DNA from: Prorocentrum cordatum
Taxonomy: Eukaryota; Sar; Dinophyceae; Prorocentrales; Prorocentraceae
Length of the DNA stretch: 64,000 bases
Reading direction: 5' to 3'
Assembly (NCBI GenBank): GCA_963575745.1
Contig: CAUYUJ010017985.1
Span: forward strand, 34,612-98,611
In this document: positions 53,617 to 63,886 of the stretch, piece by piece
Numbering within the stretch: the first letter of the stretch is position 1
How the letters are laid out: every line of letters starts with the position of its first letter
The notes under the pieces: model-generated
Database searches by the model: none
Seen by the model: the letters and a program-made list of their open reading frames with translations, nothing else
Told to the model about the DNA's origin: nothing
Made by a program: the position numbers and the translations under genes

Positions 53617-53755
53617 GTTTACGAGAGCCCAAAAATAGCAGGACAAAGTGTGGGGACGATCTTTTCTCCGATTTGTTTTTTTTTTGTTATGAGTTCCGGG
53701 GTGTTCTTCTCTCCCGAACACTGCTTGTAGGGGGACGCGCCCGACCTCAGGTCAC
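53617..53755. mobile_element. Family A element A13, left-truncated tandem copy
   Basis: GAGAGCCCAAAAATAGCAGG, CAAAGTGTGGGGACGATC and TGTAGGGGGACGCGCCCGAC. Nearly identical to A12 but lacking its left arm; ACGAGAG occurs at both edges (53621; 53754). Confidence 0.8.
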
Positions 53756-53756
53756 G

Positions 53757-53815
53757 AGAGGTTCGCGTCGTGCCGGCTGTCGGCCGGCGGCGGCCCCGCC
53801 GCCGGCGGGCCACGT
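53757..53815. mobile_element. Family E left end fragment
   Basis: AGAGGTTCGCGTCGTGCCGG, then CCGGCGGCGGCCCCGCC resemble the left arm of family E only. Confidence 0.5.
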
Positions 53816-53945
53816 CGAGGAGAAGGAGGAGGAGGAGGAGGACGAGGAGGACGAGGAGGACGAGGAGGACGAGGAGGATGAGGAGGAGGAGGAGGAGGAG
53901 GCGGAGGACGAGGAGGAGGAGGAGGAGGAGGCGGAGGATTCATCC
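53816..53945. repeat. GAGGAC/GGAGGA purine tract
   Basis: GGAGGAGGACGAGGAGGACG units; would read as Glu/Asp runs. Confidence 0.92.
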
Positions 53946-54190
53946 ACACCCGATTGTGTCCTCGTCCTGGCGTCGACTTCAGTGCATGGTGGTGCGGAGC
54001 CGCCGAGAAAACCTCCAGAGGCCACCAGGGCCCCGCGGACGTCGGCTCGGCTGCCCCGCCCCGGCGCGGTGTGGCCCCTTGTCGGTCGGGGTGCGCGCGC
54101 ACGGGGGCCATTCGGCCATGGTTCGGCAGGCCTTGCCCCTCCCCGCCCGGCGCGGTCCGCGGGGTGGGTCAGAAGAGGAGGACAAGGATA
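53946..54190. other. No recognisable gene
   Basis: GC-rich, unrecognised. Confidence 0.35.
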
Positions 54191-54340
54191 ACAGGTACAC
54201 ATACCTCTACATTCTGCCCGTTCTCCCTTTTCTGGGCCTCATCGGAGGCCCTCGTCGCCACCACTGGATTCGCCTCGAAACCCTGGTCAGAACGCATCCC
54301 AGGAGAGGTCCAGGGAGTTGCGGTACCGGTACCTTTTGGC
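54191..54340. mobile_element. Family R element, copy 2
   Basis: Arms CAGGTACACATACC and CGGTACCGGTACCTT are inverted; interior CCCTCGTCGCCACCACTGGA and TTCGCCTCGAAACCCTGGTC. Confidence 0.8.
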
Positions 54341-54417
54341 TTCCCCAGTGGATTGGGGTGGTGTGCGCAAATTTTGCATACGGTCGGGCCGAGGTATAAT
54401 CGAAAAACTAAAATATA

Positions 54418-54528
54418 GCATAAGCATAAACGTTTGGCGGCCCTCGCGGATTTCTTGGATCCACGCTAGGCCCCCCGCGCGGATCCAAGAAATCCGCGCG
54501 GAGCGCCACAAGTTTATGTTCATGGCAT
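54418..54528. mobile_element. Family C element, minimal palindrome
   Basis: GCATAAGCATAAACGTTTGG, CGCGGATTTCTTGGATCCAC, then GCGCGGATCCAAGAAATCCG and GGAGCGCCACAAGTTTATG. The GC-rich centre is deleted, leaving almost only the arms. Confidence 0.88.
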
Positions 54529-54629
54529 GTTTCTGAATGCAAGATCGAGGTCGGTTCGATGAGGGAATCTTCACAAGGTCTTCCGTTTTGGGTCCCCCCC
54601 CCTGGTCCTCTCGGCAGAGACCAAATTCG

Positions 54630-54675
54630 CCCCTCCTCCTCCTCCTCCTCCTCCTCCTCCTCCTCCTCCTGCTTC
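54630..54675. repeat. CTC microsatellite
   Basis: CTCCTCCTCCTCCTCCTCCT run. Confidence 0.95.
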
Positions 54676-54684
54676 CCCTCGTCG

Positions 54685-55262
54685 TCGTCGTCGCGGCGGT
54701 GACTATTTGCCCTCTAGTGTTGGGCGGGCTGGATCACGTTGGGTCTTTTTCCTTCAGGGAATGATGCGATGTGGGCCACCCTACAAGCGAGAGGATTCGT
54801 GAGCTTCTTTTCATGAGAAAGGCAATGCTATTCAAGGGTTGCGGCTGTAGTCGTGATTGTGACCGTGTGTAATTGTGAGTGTAGTCGTGATTGTAGCCAT
54901 GATTGTAATCGTAGTCGTCGTCGTGGTCATAGTCGTAATCGCAGTCGTAATCTTAGTCGTAGTCGTAAACGTCGTTCTCGCGGCGGAGATGATTTTCCCT
55001 CTATTGTTGGGCGGGTGTGGTAATGTTGGGGGATACCTTCTCCCAGAGGATGATGCTCTCTGCTCTACCCTGCGCAACAGAGAATGAATGAGCACATTTG
55101 CAAGAGGAGTGCAAGAGTTAGATCCACACATTCTTCGCCGAAGGCGTTGCGCGCAATATCCTATTTCATCTCGTCGTCGTCGTTGTTGTCGTTCCGCGGC
55201 GGGGGCCGCGGGGAAATAATTGTTTTCCAGCATTGGCGTGGCCCCAGTCCCCAGTCCGTTAA
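54685..55262 (+). repeat. Family S, three diverged copies with a GTAGTCGTGATTGT tract
   Basis: GTCGTCGTCGCGGCGGTGAC then TTGGGCGGGCTGG (54685); TTCTCGCGGCGGAGATGATT then TTGGGCGGGTGTGG (54975); TTCCGCGGCGGGGGCC then ATTGTTTTCCAGCATTGG (55190). 54845-54970 is a GTAGTCGTGATTGTAGCC-like 9-12-bp tandem. Confidence 0.65.
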
Positions 55263-55995
55263 GAAGGGCGTCGAACAGATGACGTGTTTCCTTTTTTTGT
55301 GTTGGGGGGGGGCTAACAACCTTTATAGAGCTAACCCTTGTATTTTGGTGGTTGTTCGATGTTCTTGTGCATCCTGGGGAGGGTCGCCTCGGATGTTCTG
55401 TGTGTCTTGGCTGGCGGAGGGTCTCCTGCTCTTGAGGGATGCTCTTCTGGCATAGGTCCGACTGTATGAGTACCTGCAGGTGTGCATCTGTTACGTTGCA
55501 TCTTCGGGGGACCTCGCCTGTCCACAAGATTGGTGGCTTTTCCTGGGCCCGACGCGGGCTCCGTGCGGACTCTACGTGGACGTGGTGTGGGCTCGACGCG
55601 GAGTCGACGAGTGCGACGTGCATTCGACAGGGATTCGACGCGGATGAAGCCACGACCGGACAGACCATGGTCCCCCGAGGACGCAACGTAACACATGTGC
55701 GTGCATCAGGTATCCGATGCGTGCAGGTGGCGAGCGAGCCGCAGGCACCGAGGCGTTCGGGTCGAGAAGCCGGTCCGGGCACGTCCTGGGGCCGGGCGAC
55801 AGAGCTACGCAGGCGCAGCATGGGATCTGCCCGAGTCCTTGGCCGGAGTGTCGGCCACGTCAGCGGGACAGCTGTGCGACGAGCATTGAACCGTCGGGGA
55901 TTATCAGACGATTGCCTTCGAAGGGGCCACCTTCCACAATGCACAGATATTCCTGTCAGGACCCCCCCCCCCCCCAAAAAAAAAACATGAGATCG
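55263..55995. other. No recognisable gene
   Basis: A 183-codon plus frame (55439-55990) passes here without recognisable domains; CCCCCCCCCCCCAAAAAAAA at 55963-55985. Confidence 0.4.
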
Positions 55996-56009
55996 AAGAA
56001 CAAAAAAAG

Positions 56010-56174
56010 GCATGAGCATAAAGTGTGGATCCTCGCGGATCTCGTGGATCCGCGCTGGGACCCCCCCCGGCGGCGCCTCCGGCGCCGCCCCTGGCGCGCT
56101 CCCCGCGCCAGGGAGGGGGGTCAGCGCGGATCCAACAAACCCGCGCGTAGCGCCCAAAGTTAATGCTTATGGCG
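56010..56174. mobile_element. Family C palindromic element, full
   Basis: GCATGAGCATAAAGTGTGG, ATCTCGTGGATCCGCGCTGG, CGGCGGCGCCTCCGGCGCCG, CTGGCGCGCTCCCCGCGCCA and GCGCGGATCCAACAAACC, ending AGTTAATGCTTATGGCG. Confidence 0.88.
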
Positions 56175-56231
56175 TGAGTTCTTCTTCCAAGCATGAGAGC
56201 CGCTTTGGTTTCATCGTGCCTCGCCTCTCCG

Positions 56232-56398
56232 ATGATGTCTGAGTAGATGTGATTGGAAGGTCGCGCCGCATCGCCGATGCATCGAGGATGCTTCTCAATC
56301 TGGCGCCCGACGTTTCTCTGCGCCGACGTAGCCGATGCATCGGCGACGCGGCACGATGCTCCAACCGCACCCACTCGGACCCCAGCTAGGAGACTACG
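56232..56398. mobile_element. Family H element, copy 4
   Basis: GATTGGAAGGTCGCGCCGCA, several TCGCCGATGCATCG palindromes, GCGGCACGATGCTCCAACC and CTCGGACCCCAGCTAGGAG. Confidence 0.8.
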
Positions 56399-57225
56399 AA
56401 GGGCCCTCCCCCCAGCGTGTCCACGCTTCTCTGGTGTCGAGCTGGCGTTCTCGTTCACTCCTTTCCGGCTCCGGGGGACGTCTGCAGGGCCTGGGGCAAT
56501 GAAGCGTTGATCCAGGGCGCTGGATGTCTGTGTCTCCTGGGGGCGTCAGAGGTCGGTCCAGGAGGGGAGCCTGGATGGATCCCTGGGAGGAGTCCGGGAG
56601 CTGCTTCCGAGGGGAGCCTGGGTCGGGACTCCGAACACGAGGCGGCCGAAGTGGAGTCGAGGGCCCCGCGTGGCCAGCTCTAAGTGGGGCCGCATCCTCG
56701 AGGGCTCGAAGAGTCGTCGTAATCCTGCTCCTGCTCCTCCTCATCCCTTTGCGAGGCTTGCACGGCAGGCCGAGGGGATAGTTGGGGGCCCACGTCGTCA
56801 GCTATCGTTCGAGAAAGGGCTCAGCCGAACTTTATCGCCCAGGGACGGCCTGGGGCAGGGGAAGCTTTCAGCGTCGCCGTGGTGCGTGCCTCGCAGCTGC
56901 GGAGATCAGGCTAGCATAATCCAGCATAATCCTCTGGCGGAGGCTGGCGGAGCGATGAAGGATCTTGGGGAAGAGAGGGGGGAGGGGGACAGCGTGAGGG
57001 AGGTGTCTTTGGGCGGGGGCGGGTCTGGGAAGCGTGGAGCTCGAGTTCGCCAGAGGAGCTCGGGCCCGCTGGCGTTCTTGTGGCCGGGCCCGTCCTGGAT
57101 GCCGACGGTCTGGGTGTCTTCGGATGTTTGCAGCGGGAGCTCGCTGGTTTCCGCCTTCTGCCGCGCTGGGTCCCCCGTTGGTGCCACATTCCCGGGAGCG
57201 GGAGGGGGAGAAGGAGGCTGGCCAT
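56399..57225. other. No recognisable gene
   Basis: A short tandem GGAGCCTGG/GGGAGGAGTCCGGGAGC part near 56555-56630 and a duplicated AATCCAGCATAATCC at 56917. No domain recognised. Confidence 0.4.
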
Positions 57226-57229
57226 AAGG

Positions 57230-57366
57230 GCGGCGACGGAGGCGATGTGCAGCGACAACGAAGACGAACGACGCGCAACGATCCGAACGACGGACGACGG
57301 ACGACGCACGACGTACGACGGACGACGGGCGAGGAGGGACGACGACGATGACGACGACGACGACGA

Positions 57367-57417
<51 letters not shown>

Positions 57418-57425
57418 TGGACTAC
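57230..57425. repeat. ACGACG/GACGACGAC tract
   Basis: GGACGACGGACGACGCACGA, then GACGACGACGACGACGACGG and GGCGACGGCGACGGCGACGG. Confidence 0.92.
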
Positions 57426-57675
57426 CACGGCCGAGTACGTTTCCGAATCGTTGTCCAGGAACGACGCCAACGAAGAGAAGAAGGAGGAGGGCCTGGGTTC
57501 CAGGATCCAGCAGTGCTTCTGTGGGCTTCCCCTGTGCTTCCTCGTGGCCACGGAACCGCGTTTGCCTCGAAGCTTTGTGTGGCATCATTGCCGCACGCCT
57601 CTCGCCCTCCTCCCGGACTGCCTCGCGCCGTGAAGTAGCATCACGCCTTGGACCGTCTCGGACCATGTGCCACTT
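57426..57675. other. No recognisable gene
   Basis: Mixed sequence before A9. Confidence 0.35.
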
Positions 57676-57680
57676 CCCCT

Positions 57681-57842
57681 TGCGTCGGGCGTTTCCCTCT
57701 AGAGGCGGAATATTCAAATTTATTCCAAACATCGTATGGAGACGTTTTTGTGTTGGATTATGTTGGATTGTGTTTGAACATTTGTTGACTATATTTTCTG
57801 TTCCTTCCAACATCCGCCTGTAGGAGGACATGCCCGACCTAA
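57681..57842. mobile_element. Family A TIR element A9
   Basis: TGCGTCGGGCGTTTCCCTCT to GTAGGAGGACATGCCCGACC. Flanks ACTTCCCCT and ACTTTCCCCT. Contains a tandem TGTTGGATTATGTTGGATTG. Confidence 0.85.
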
Positions 57843-57879
57843 GACTTTCCCCTCGTGATTATTCGAAGCATGATCACAC

Positions 57880-58025
57880 GCCTCCGCCATGGCCCCAGAG
57901 GGCCCCCCAAAGGTGCCCCATCGAGCTGCCGACAGGCCTCAGAGCGCCTCCAAGAGGCCCCTGGAATGCTCCCGCGAGGCCCAGCGAAGCTCCCGGGAGG
58001 CCCCCCAGGAGGCCCCACGATGCGC
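57880..58025 (-). repeat. CTTGGGG-GCC minisatellite, inverted short copy
   Basis: CCAGAGGGCCCCCCAAAGG, GCCTCCAAGAGGCCCC and GAGGCCCCCCAGGAGGCCCC. Confidence 0.6.
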
Positions 58026-59149
58026 CCCTTGTCGATTGTGGCCCAGTACACGCTCGCGTACATCGTGCTGCTCTCGCATTTGGGTTGCCAACGCGTGCTC
58101 GACAATTGGTGGCTGTTATCAGACTTCATCGTTGTTTGTTCACTGTTGACGCACTGCCACGGTCTGCGCCTGAACCTAAGCGCGCGCACGGAGGGCACGC
58201 GTGGTTCCAGTGTGTATATATTCATGTATGTACACACCCATTCTTCCCCCGAATGTCTGCACATCTCCTCTCTCTCCCTCTTCCCCGCTGCTTTTCACCG
58301 TGCCTATCCGGCGTCCCCAGGACGCCCTCCCCCCATTCCCCCAGCCCTCTCTGGCTGCCCTTCCTCCCCCTTCTCCCACCTGCCCTTTCCATCTCACTCC
58401 TCCCATCTCCCCCCTCCCTCCCCATCATTGTACTTGCCCTCCCTTCCACTTCGGCCCTCTCTGCCTCTTCCGCCCCTCCGGCCCTCCCCGGCGCCGAGGT
58501 GCGCTGAGCGGGGTGGCGGGAAGACCAATGAAGCCGACTGGTGACGGAAAGAAGGCCGGGAGCGTCCCTCGTCAAGCCGCCAATATTTTTTTTGCCTTCC
58601 TCTTCATCCTCCTACTACTCCTCTTTTTCTTCCTGCTCATCTGCACCTCCTCATCCTCTGATGTACTCGGCTCCGCTTCCTGATTGCACGCTTCACGCAT
58701 CCGTCGGAGGATCGAGAAAGATTTGCTCCATGGTAAAGGATGGGTGGCAAAGGGGAGCGGTAGGATGTCTCGCAATGGAATCAATCGGCACAAAGATGGC
58801 GGCCCATTCTCACCTAGCTTGCCTGCCTTCCCCTCGCCGTCCTTCTCGTCGTCGAGGAGGATGAGATGGTTCTAGGTTCAAGGATCGAGAGTCGTCGCTT
58901 CAGATGCCGTTTTGGCGTCGCTGGAGGTTCTCATCGCCATGACCGGACGCGGCTTGGAGCAAATGGCCTTTCCGAGCACCGAATCGAACGTGTTTCGGTC
59001 CTGGAGCAAGGACCGGAGATGGGGGGGAGGACTGTCATGGACCGTCGTATGTTTTCGTTCCGGGGCCTTCCGCGGACGGGGTTCAAACAGATGCCACCCC
59101 TGCTGGCCGATGGTGACCGGCCCAGCCGAGAGGAGTGTGGCGGCGGTGG
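58026..59149. other. No recognisable gene
   Basis: Pyrimidine-rich at 58255-58480 and 58600-58670. An open plus frame (RVLDNWWLLSDFIVVCSLLT, 58095-58155) is hydrophobic but unsupported. Confidence 0.4.
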
Positions 59150-59392
59150 GCCTTGCGCGCAAAGCCGTTCTTTCGCAGGCCTAGAGATTGACGCCAACAC
59201 CAACATCGGCGGTGTGCATCCACCGAGGGAAGAAGATCCTGATCTCGGTGATGGTGGTCATATTCTGGCCTCCAAGGTGACCGAAATGCTACCACCAGAG
59301 CCGAAATTTGGCACCATCTTGCCCTTGTGGAGGTAACCCCCTGTGTTGGCGTTGGCGCCCATTCCCAGGCCTCCGAACGTGCGCGGGGGGCA
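59150..59392. mobile_element. Family U inverted repeat
   Basis: TCGCAGGCCTAGAGATTGAC with GCCAACACCAACAT (59172-59205) faces TGTGTTGGCGTTGGCGCC with ATTCCCAGGCCTCCGAACG (59343-59380). Single copy. Confidence 0.6.
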
Positions 59393-59700
59393 GTCCTTCT
59401 TCCCAAGGTGTGGCTATCGCCTCCGCGCCGCGCACGCCCGTGGTTGGGGCAGCAGCTGGAAGGACGGAGGGCGGTTCCTTCTCAAAACGTGGCTCTCGCC
59501 TCAGCGCCGCGAGTGGGCGAGGAGGGAGGGGAGGGGAGCGGGGCAGGAGGCGGGCGGCGAGGCAGGGGGGGGAGCAGCCAGGCGCCGGGGAGGAGGCGGG
59601 GCGGGGGGGGAGGAGGCCGGGGCTGGCGCCGTGCCTCCGCGAGGGCCCTCGTCGGGCGCCAGCACACACGCGGCCCGGGGGTCGTCGAGCCTGCCCGCCT
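59393..59700. other. GC-rich stretch, no gene called
   Basis: CGCCTCCGCGCCGCGCACGC (59429) and CGCCTCAGCGCCGCGAGTGG (59489) form a 60-bp-spaced duplication; then GGGGAGG-rich. Competing frames are open. Confidence 0.4.
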
Positions 59701-59728
59701 CGTCGCCTGCGAGCTCGCGGGGGTAGGC

Positions 59729-59889
59729 GTAAGTCGGGCCTGTCCCTCGACAGGGGGAATACTCAAACATTGTCAGAAGATAGTCAGGGGGCGATTGTTT
59801 GACCAGTCTTGAGTATTTTTATTATATTATTTGACTATGTTTTATTTTTCGTCCCAAATCCCCCTGTAGGGGGGCAGGCCCGACCTAAG
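59729..59889. mobile_element. Family A TIR element A10 between 27-bp repeats
   Basis: GTAAGTCGGGCCTGTCCCTC to GGGGGGCAGGCCCGACCTAA. GTCGCCTGCGAGCTCGCGGG on the left recurs as GTCTCCTGCGAGTTCGTGGG on the right, both followed by GGTA.GC. Confidence 0.9.
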
Positions 59890-60226
59890 GGTCGTCTCCT
59901 GCGAGTTCGTGGGGGTAAGCACCCCTCCCATACCGAGAGCAGCGAGATGGTCCTCGACCAGCTCGTTCCAGTTCCAACCCTTCTCTCTCGGTTCCTGGCC
60001 GCACTGCATTGCAGACGCGCCTCGTCTAACCTCTACCAAGACGCAACAGTCAGACTGATTCGTGGCGCGGGAGTCCCGAGAATGGTATTGGCAAATGTTG
60101 TCTCCCAACGGGTCACTTCCGCCAGTGCAGAGGAATCCTTGGGGCATATGGGAAGGGAGCTTGGAGGGAGGGTTTATTATTCCAACATCGTTGATGCATC
60201 TTGGGTTTAACCTGGTCTCTACCCTG
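59890..60226. other. No recognisable gene
   Basis: Unique-looking spacer between A10 and A11. Confidence 0.4.
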
Positions 60227-60227
60227 A

Positions 60228-60377
60228 AGTCGGGCATGTACCTCTACAGGAGGACTATTCAAGAATAAAACAATGCTCAGGGGACGATGTTTCGTGCTTT
60301 CTTGACGATGTCTGATAATAGTTTGACTATTTCTCATTTGTCATCCAACATCCTCCTGTAGGAGGACATGCCAGACA
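60228..60377. mobile_element. Family A TIR element A11
   Basis: AAGTCGGGCATGTACCTCTA to GTAGGAGGACATGCCAGAC; ACCCTGA and ACCCAGA flank it. Immediately left of family P. Confidence 0.88.
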
Positions 60378-60520
60378 CCCAGACCCGACAAATGGCGTTT
60401 ACCAAACGGCCCTGGGCGTTCAACAAAAAGCCCTGCCCTTCGATTCCTTCTGTGGGTGCGTTTACGAAACGGCTTCGCGTGTCGGGGTGACTATTGTGGG
60501 GTTGGATTTTCGACCATCTA
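60378..60520. repeat. Family P repeat, copy 2 (uninterrupted)
   Basis: CCCAGACCCGACAAATGGCG, CAACAAAAAGCCCTGCCCTT, CGATTCCTTCTGTGGG and TTCGCGTGTCGGGGTGACTA. Lacks the 150-bp insert seen at 28.5-28.65 kb. Confidence 0.7.
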
Positions 60521-60881
60521 CAGTGGAGGCCCATGTCAAGAAACACCCTGCTTGCCTCCAGGGTGCCCTGGGTTTCTTGGTTTCATATGGTTTTGCCATG
60601 GAGAGCGTCACGCTCCCACGCCAACAATCCATGGGCGTCCTGCGTTCTCAGGGTTGGGTTTCTTGTGAAAGGTTTCTTGTGGACTTGCCCCCCCCGCCCC
60701 CCCCCTGTATGTATGTCATGCACCAGTTCCCGATTCCTCGATATGAACTTCTGCCCCGCAGGCGCACGCGCCTTCGCTCCTCGACGCTCCAATTCCGCCC
60801 TCCTCCCGTGGCCATCGCGAGGCCCGTTTCTCGGAGGTCTCCAGACGTCTCCCTCGGGTCTTCGGGAGCCCTCGGGAGGCC
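60521..60881. other. No recognisable gene
   Basis: Mixed sequence with a CCCCCCCCGCCCCCCCCC run at 60689. Confidence 0.4.
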
Positions 60882-61014
60882 TGGTATCGCTCGGACGTGT
60901 GTATTTTTCCTTCGGCGAGGACCATCGAGGAGCATCCTTGATCATTTGGCGAAGAAGCCGCGCACAAAACTCAACAAAAAAAACGCAAGGAATGGACGTC
61001 CGAGCGATGGCCAG
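60882..61014. mobile_element. Family D inverted-repeat element, copy 3
   Basis: TGGTATCGCTCGGACGTGTG and GGACGTCCGAGCGATGGCCA; interior GGACCATCGAGGAGCATCCT and TTGATCATTTGGCGAAGAAG. Confidence 0.85.
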
Positions 61015-61117
61015 GAGGTCCCCTGAGGCCTCCATGAGGCATCCGCGTGGACAGAGGCCGTCCAAAGCCTGACAGCCCCCAGCAGGGCGCGACGAGCGGG
61101 TGTGGCCCCACAGCTCC

Positions 61118-61258
61118 AGGCCTCTCAGATGGGGTCCGAGCAGATAGGGCCGAAGGATCGCTCCGCATCGCCGATCCATCGGCGCTGCGACTCGACGTGG
61201 AGCCCGAGTTCTCCCACGCCGACGTCGCCGACGCATCGCCGACGCCGCCGATGCCGCG
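61118..61258. mobile_element. Family H element, copy 5
   Basis: CTCTCAGATGGGGTCCGAGC, GAAGGATCGCTCCGCATCGC and CGACGTCGCCGACGCATCGC; the right arm is lost. Confidence 0.65.
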
Positions 61259-61429
61259 GGTGTGGTCCCCCTCGTCTCGTCTCTGCCCCCCCCCCGCCAC
61301 CCGTGACAGGACTGGGCCGACGTGGAGCACGTGCCCTGCCCGGGGCCTGCGCCGGCGCAGGTCGTGCGCGGCCGGCCGGCCCTGCTCTGTCGGGCTTCGC
61401 TTTTGGCCTCGCTCCTTCTCCCTCGCTGC

Positions 61430-62355
61430 TCCCTCACTCCTCCTCCTCCCTCGCTCCTCCTCCTCCCTCGCTCCTCCTCCTCCCTCGCTCCTCCTCCTCC
61501 CTCGCTCCTCCTCCTCCCTCGCTCCTCCTCCTCCCAACGCTCCTCCTCTTCCTCCTCCTCCTCCTCCTCCTCCTCCTCCTCCTCCTCGTTCTCCTCCTCC
61601 CTGCTACTCCCCCCCCCCCCTCCTCCTCCTCCTCCCTCCTCCTCCTCCTCCTCCTCCTCCTCCTCCTCCTCCTCCTCCTCCCCCTCCTCCTCCTCCTCCC
61701 TCCTCCTCCTCCTCCTCCTCCTCCTCCTCCTCCCTCTCCCTCCTCCTCCTCCTCCCCTCCTCCTCCTCCTCCTCCTCCTCCTCCTCCTCCTCCTCCCCTC
61801 CTCCTCCTCCTCCTCCTCCTCCTCCTCCTCCTCCTCCTCCTCCTCCTCCTCCTCATCCTCCTCCTCCTCCTCCTCCTCCTCCTCCCCTCCTCCTCCTCCT
61901 CCTCCTCCTCCTCCTCCTCCTCCTCCTCCTCCTCCTCCTCCTCCTCCTCCTCCTCCTCCTCCTCCTCCTCCTCCTCCTCCTCCCTCCTCCTCCTCCTCCT
62001 CCTCCTCCTCCTCCTCCTCCTCCTCCTCCTCCTCATCTCTCCTCCACCTCCTCCTCCTCCTCCTCCTCCTCCTCCTCCTCCTCCCTCCTCCTCCTCCTCC
62101 CTCCTCCCCCTCCTCCTCCTCCCTCCTCCCTCGTCCTCTCCCTCCTCCTCCCTCCCCCTCTCCCTCCTCCCGTCCTCTTTCCTCCCCCTCCTCCTCCTCC
62201 TCGTCTCTCCTCCTCCTCCCTCCTCCCCGTCCCCCTCCTCCCTCCTCTTTCCTCCCCTCCTCCTCCTCCTCCTCCTTCCTCCTCCCTCCTCCTCCTCCTC
62301 CTCCTCCTCCTCCTCCTCCTTCTCCTCGTCCCTCCTCCTCCTCCTCCCCCTCTCC
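61430..62355. repeat. ~0.9-kb CTC/CCT pyrimidine tract
   Basis: Almost uninterrupted CTCCTC on the plus strand. It starts with five CTCCTCCTCCCTCGCTCCTC-type units (12-bp CTCCTCCTCCCT variants at 61437-61535). The longest simple-sequence tract in the window. Very long Glu/Gly frames on the minus strand are artefacts. Confidence 0.97.
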
Positions 62356-62363
62356 GAGGAGGA

Positions 62364-62510
62364 AGAGGTACCCATACCTGAACCCTTCCCTCGTTTTCCC
62401 TGTTTGGGGCCGCCTGGGAGGGTCTCGTCGCCACCGCTGGATTCGCCTCGAAATTCTGGTCCGAACGCACCCCCGAAGCGGTCCAGGGAGTAGCGGTATC
62501 GGGACCTCTG
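62364..62510. mobile_element. Family R element, copy 3
   Basis: AGAGGTACCCATACCTG and AGCGGTATCGGGACCTCT are inverted arms; interior GTCTCGTCGCCACCGCTGGA and TTCGCCTCGAAATTCTGGTC. Confidence 0.82.
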
Positions 62511-62639
62511 GATTTTCCCATCTTTCTTCTCCACAATGGCACATGATCTCCCCTGATTAAATCTAGCTATTGTCCCGTCCTCTCCGCGTATATTTGTTCT
62601 CACACGCAGGATTTCATTATCTGTTTTCTCTTGAGTGTT

Positions 62640-62975
62640 TGTGTTAATGCGGTCGTTTGCGGTTCTTCCAAAATGGTGTTCCCGTTGCAGCGCCGCCCTC
62701 ATTTCCGCGCTTCGGTCATTCAAAATCGTGCTCCCGATGCAGCGCTGGCCTCGTTCCTGCCTCTGGTTGTTCCGAATCGTGCTCCCGCAGCAGCACTGGC
62801 AGATCCGGTCCTCCAAGTAGCGCTGTCTCTGTAGCGCTGGCCTCGTTGCAGTGATGCAGTCCTTCCAAATTGTGCTCCCGCTGCAGCGGTGGCCTCATTG
62901 CCGTTTTCGGTACTGGCCTCGTTCCCGCGCCCGAGTCTTTCTAAATCATACTCCCGCTGCAAGGGCTGGTCTCAG
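62640..62975 (+). repeat. ~60-bp tandem repeat, about six units
   Basis: Units share TTCCAAATTGTGCTCCCGCT, GCAGCG and TGGCCTCGTTCC. Starts near 62665, 62725, 62785, 62865 and 62938. Degenerate. Confidence 0.8.
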
Positions 62976-63004
62976 TTCTGTCGATCCTGGCCTCCATCGG
63001 TTCC

Positions 63005-63170
63005 ATGCCACGTCATGCAATGCGATGCTGTGTTGTGCACTGCTGTGCGATGGCATGCTTTGCGTTGCTCTGCTTTGTGATGCAATGCTTCACTCCGCAA
63101 TGCCACGCCATGCTATGACATGCTATGCTCTGCCGTGCTCTTCTACGCCATGCTTTCACATCCATCGCGT
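63005..63170. repeat. Degenerate TGCGATGC/ATGCTATGC tract
   Basis: GCAATGCGATGCTGTG, GCTGTGCGATGGCATGC and GCCATGCTATGACATGC pentamer-like units, comparable to the 18.1-kb TGCCG tract. Confidence 0.75.
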
Positions 63171-63565
63171 ACCGGCTTGGGATCATTGCCCTGCTCGACA
63201 TCCGACTGTGCGAATAGAAAGGAGATCTACGCCATAGTAGGGGATGGGAGGGAGGGATAGGACTTCAGGTGTGACGCTAGCGCGCCTAGCTTGTCCTCCC
63301 CCTCTCTCCCTCCCTCCTTGCGTCCTCCCCTCCCCCACCGGCCCCTGTCGGCTGCGCCTCCTGATTTAGGAGGAGAAAAGCGCACGCAGACAATACTTGT
63401 TACGTTTGTTTCGTCGCAGCGCGGTAGAGGCGATCCATTCGCGCGTTCCAGTAGCCGTGGCCCACTCGGCATACTAATCCATTGGCAGCAAGGGAGGGAT
63501 GGAGGAAGAGGGCGGCTGCACAAAGCAGGCACTCACCACGGAAAGAGTTTCAGGATGAGCGCTCC
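63171..63565. other. No recognisable gene
   Basis: Mixed sequence with a CCTCCCTCC stretch at 63295-63340. Confidence 0.4.
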
Positions 63566-63567
63566 AG

Positions 63568-63663
63568 GTCGGACATCGTCGATGCATCGCCGATGCATCG
63601 GCGATACATCGGAGATCCGTGCAGTCCCATCTAACTCGGACCCCATCTAGAAGGCCTCTAACA
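63568..63663. mobile_element. Family H element, copy 6 (short)
   Basis: GGTCGGACATCGTCGATGCA, CGCCGATGCATCGGCGATAC, and TCGGACCCCATCTAGAAGGC. Confidence 0.6.
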
Positions 63664-63886
63664 TTCCCGCCGCCGCAGCCGCCATCGTCGCCGTCGCCGC
63701 CTCCGCCTCGGGAGCGAGGCCTCGTCTCCGGAGGGGTCCCCGAGCAGAAGCCCCTCGGAGACCCCAGGGGCCTCCAGAAACGGGCATGTGGCGCGGAGCA
63801 AAGCTGCCGCCGCCGCCGCCGGTGTTCTCTGAGAGCTGACGTCGCGGGCAAAAGTGCAACAACGTGCAGTCGCGCCGCAGAAGAAG
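63664..63886. other. No recognisable gene
   Basis: GCCGCC-rich runs at 63670-63710 and 63806-63822. Nothing recognised. Confidence 0.4.

Noticed and set aside
60583-62544. 653-codon Glu/Gly-rich minus ORF
   Set aside because: Mostly the antisense of the CTC tract; composition is explained by the microsatellite.
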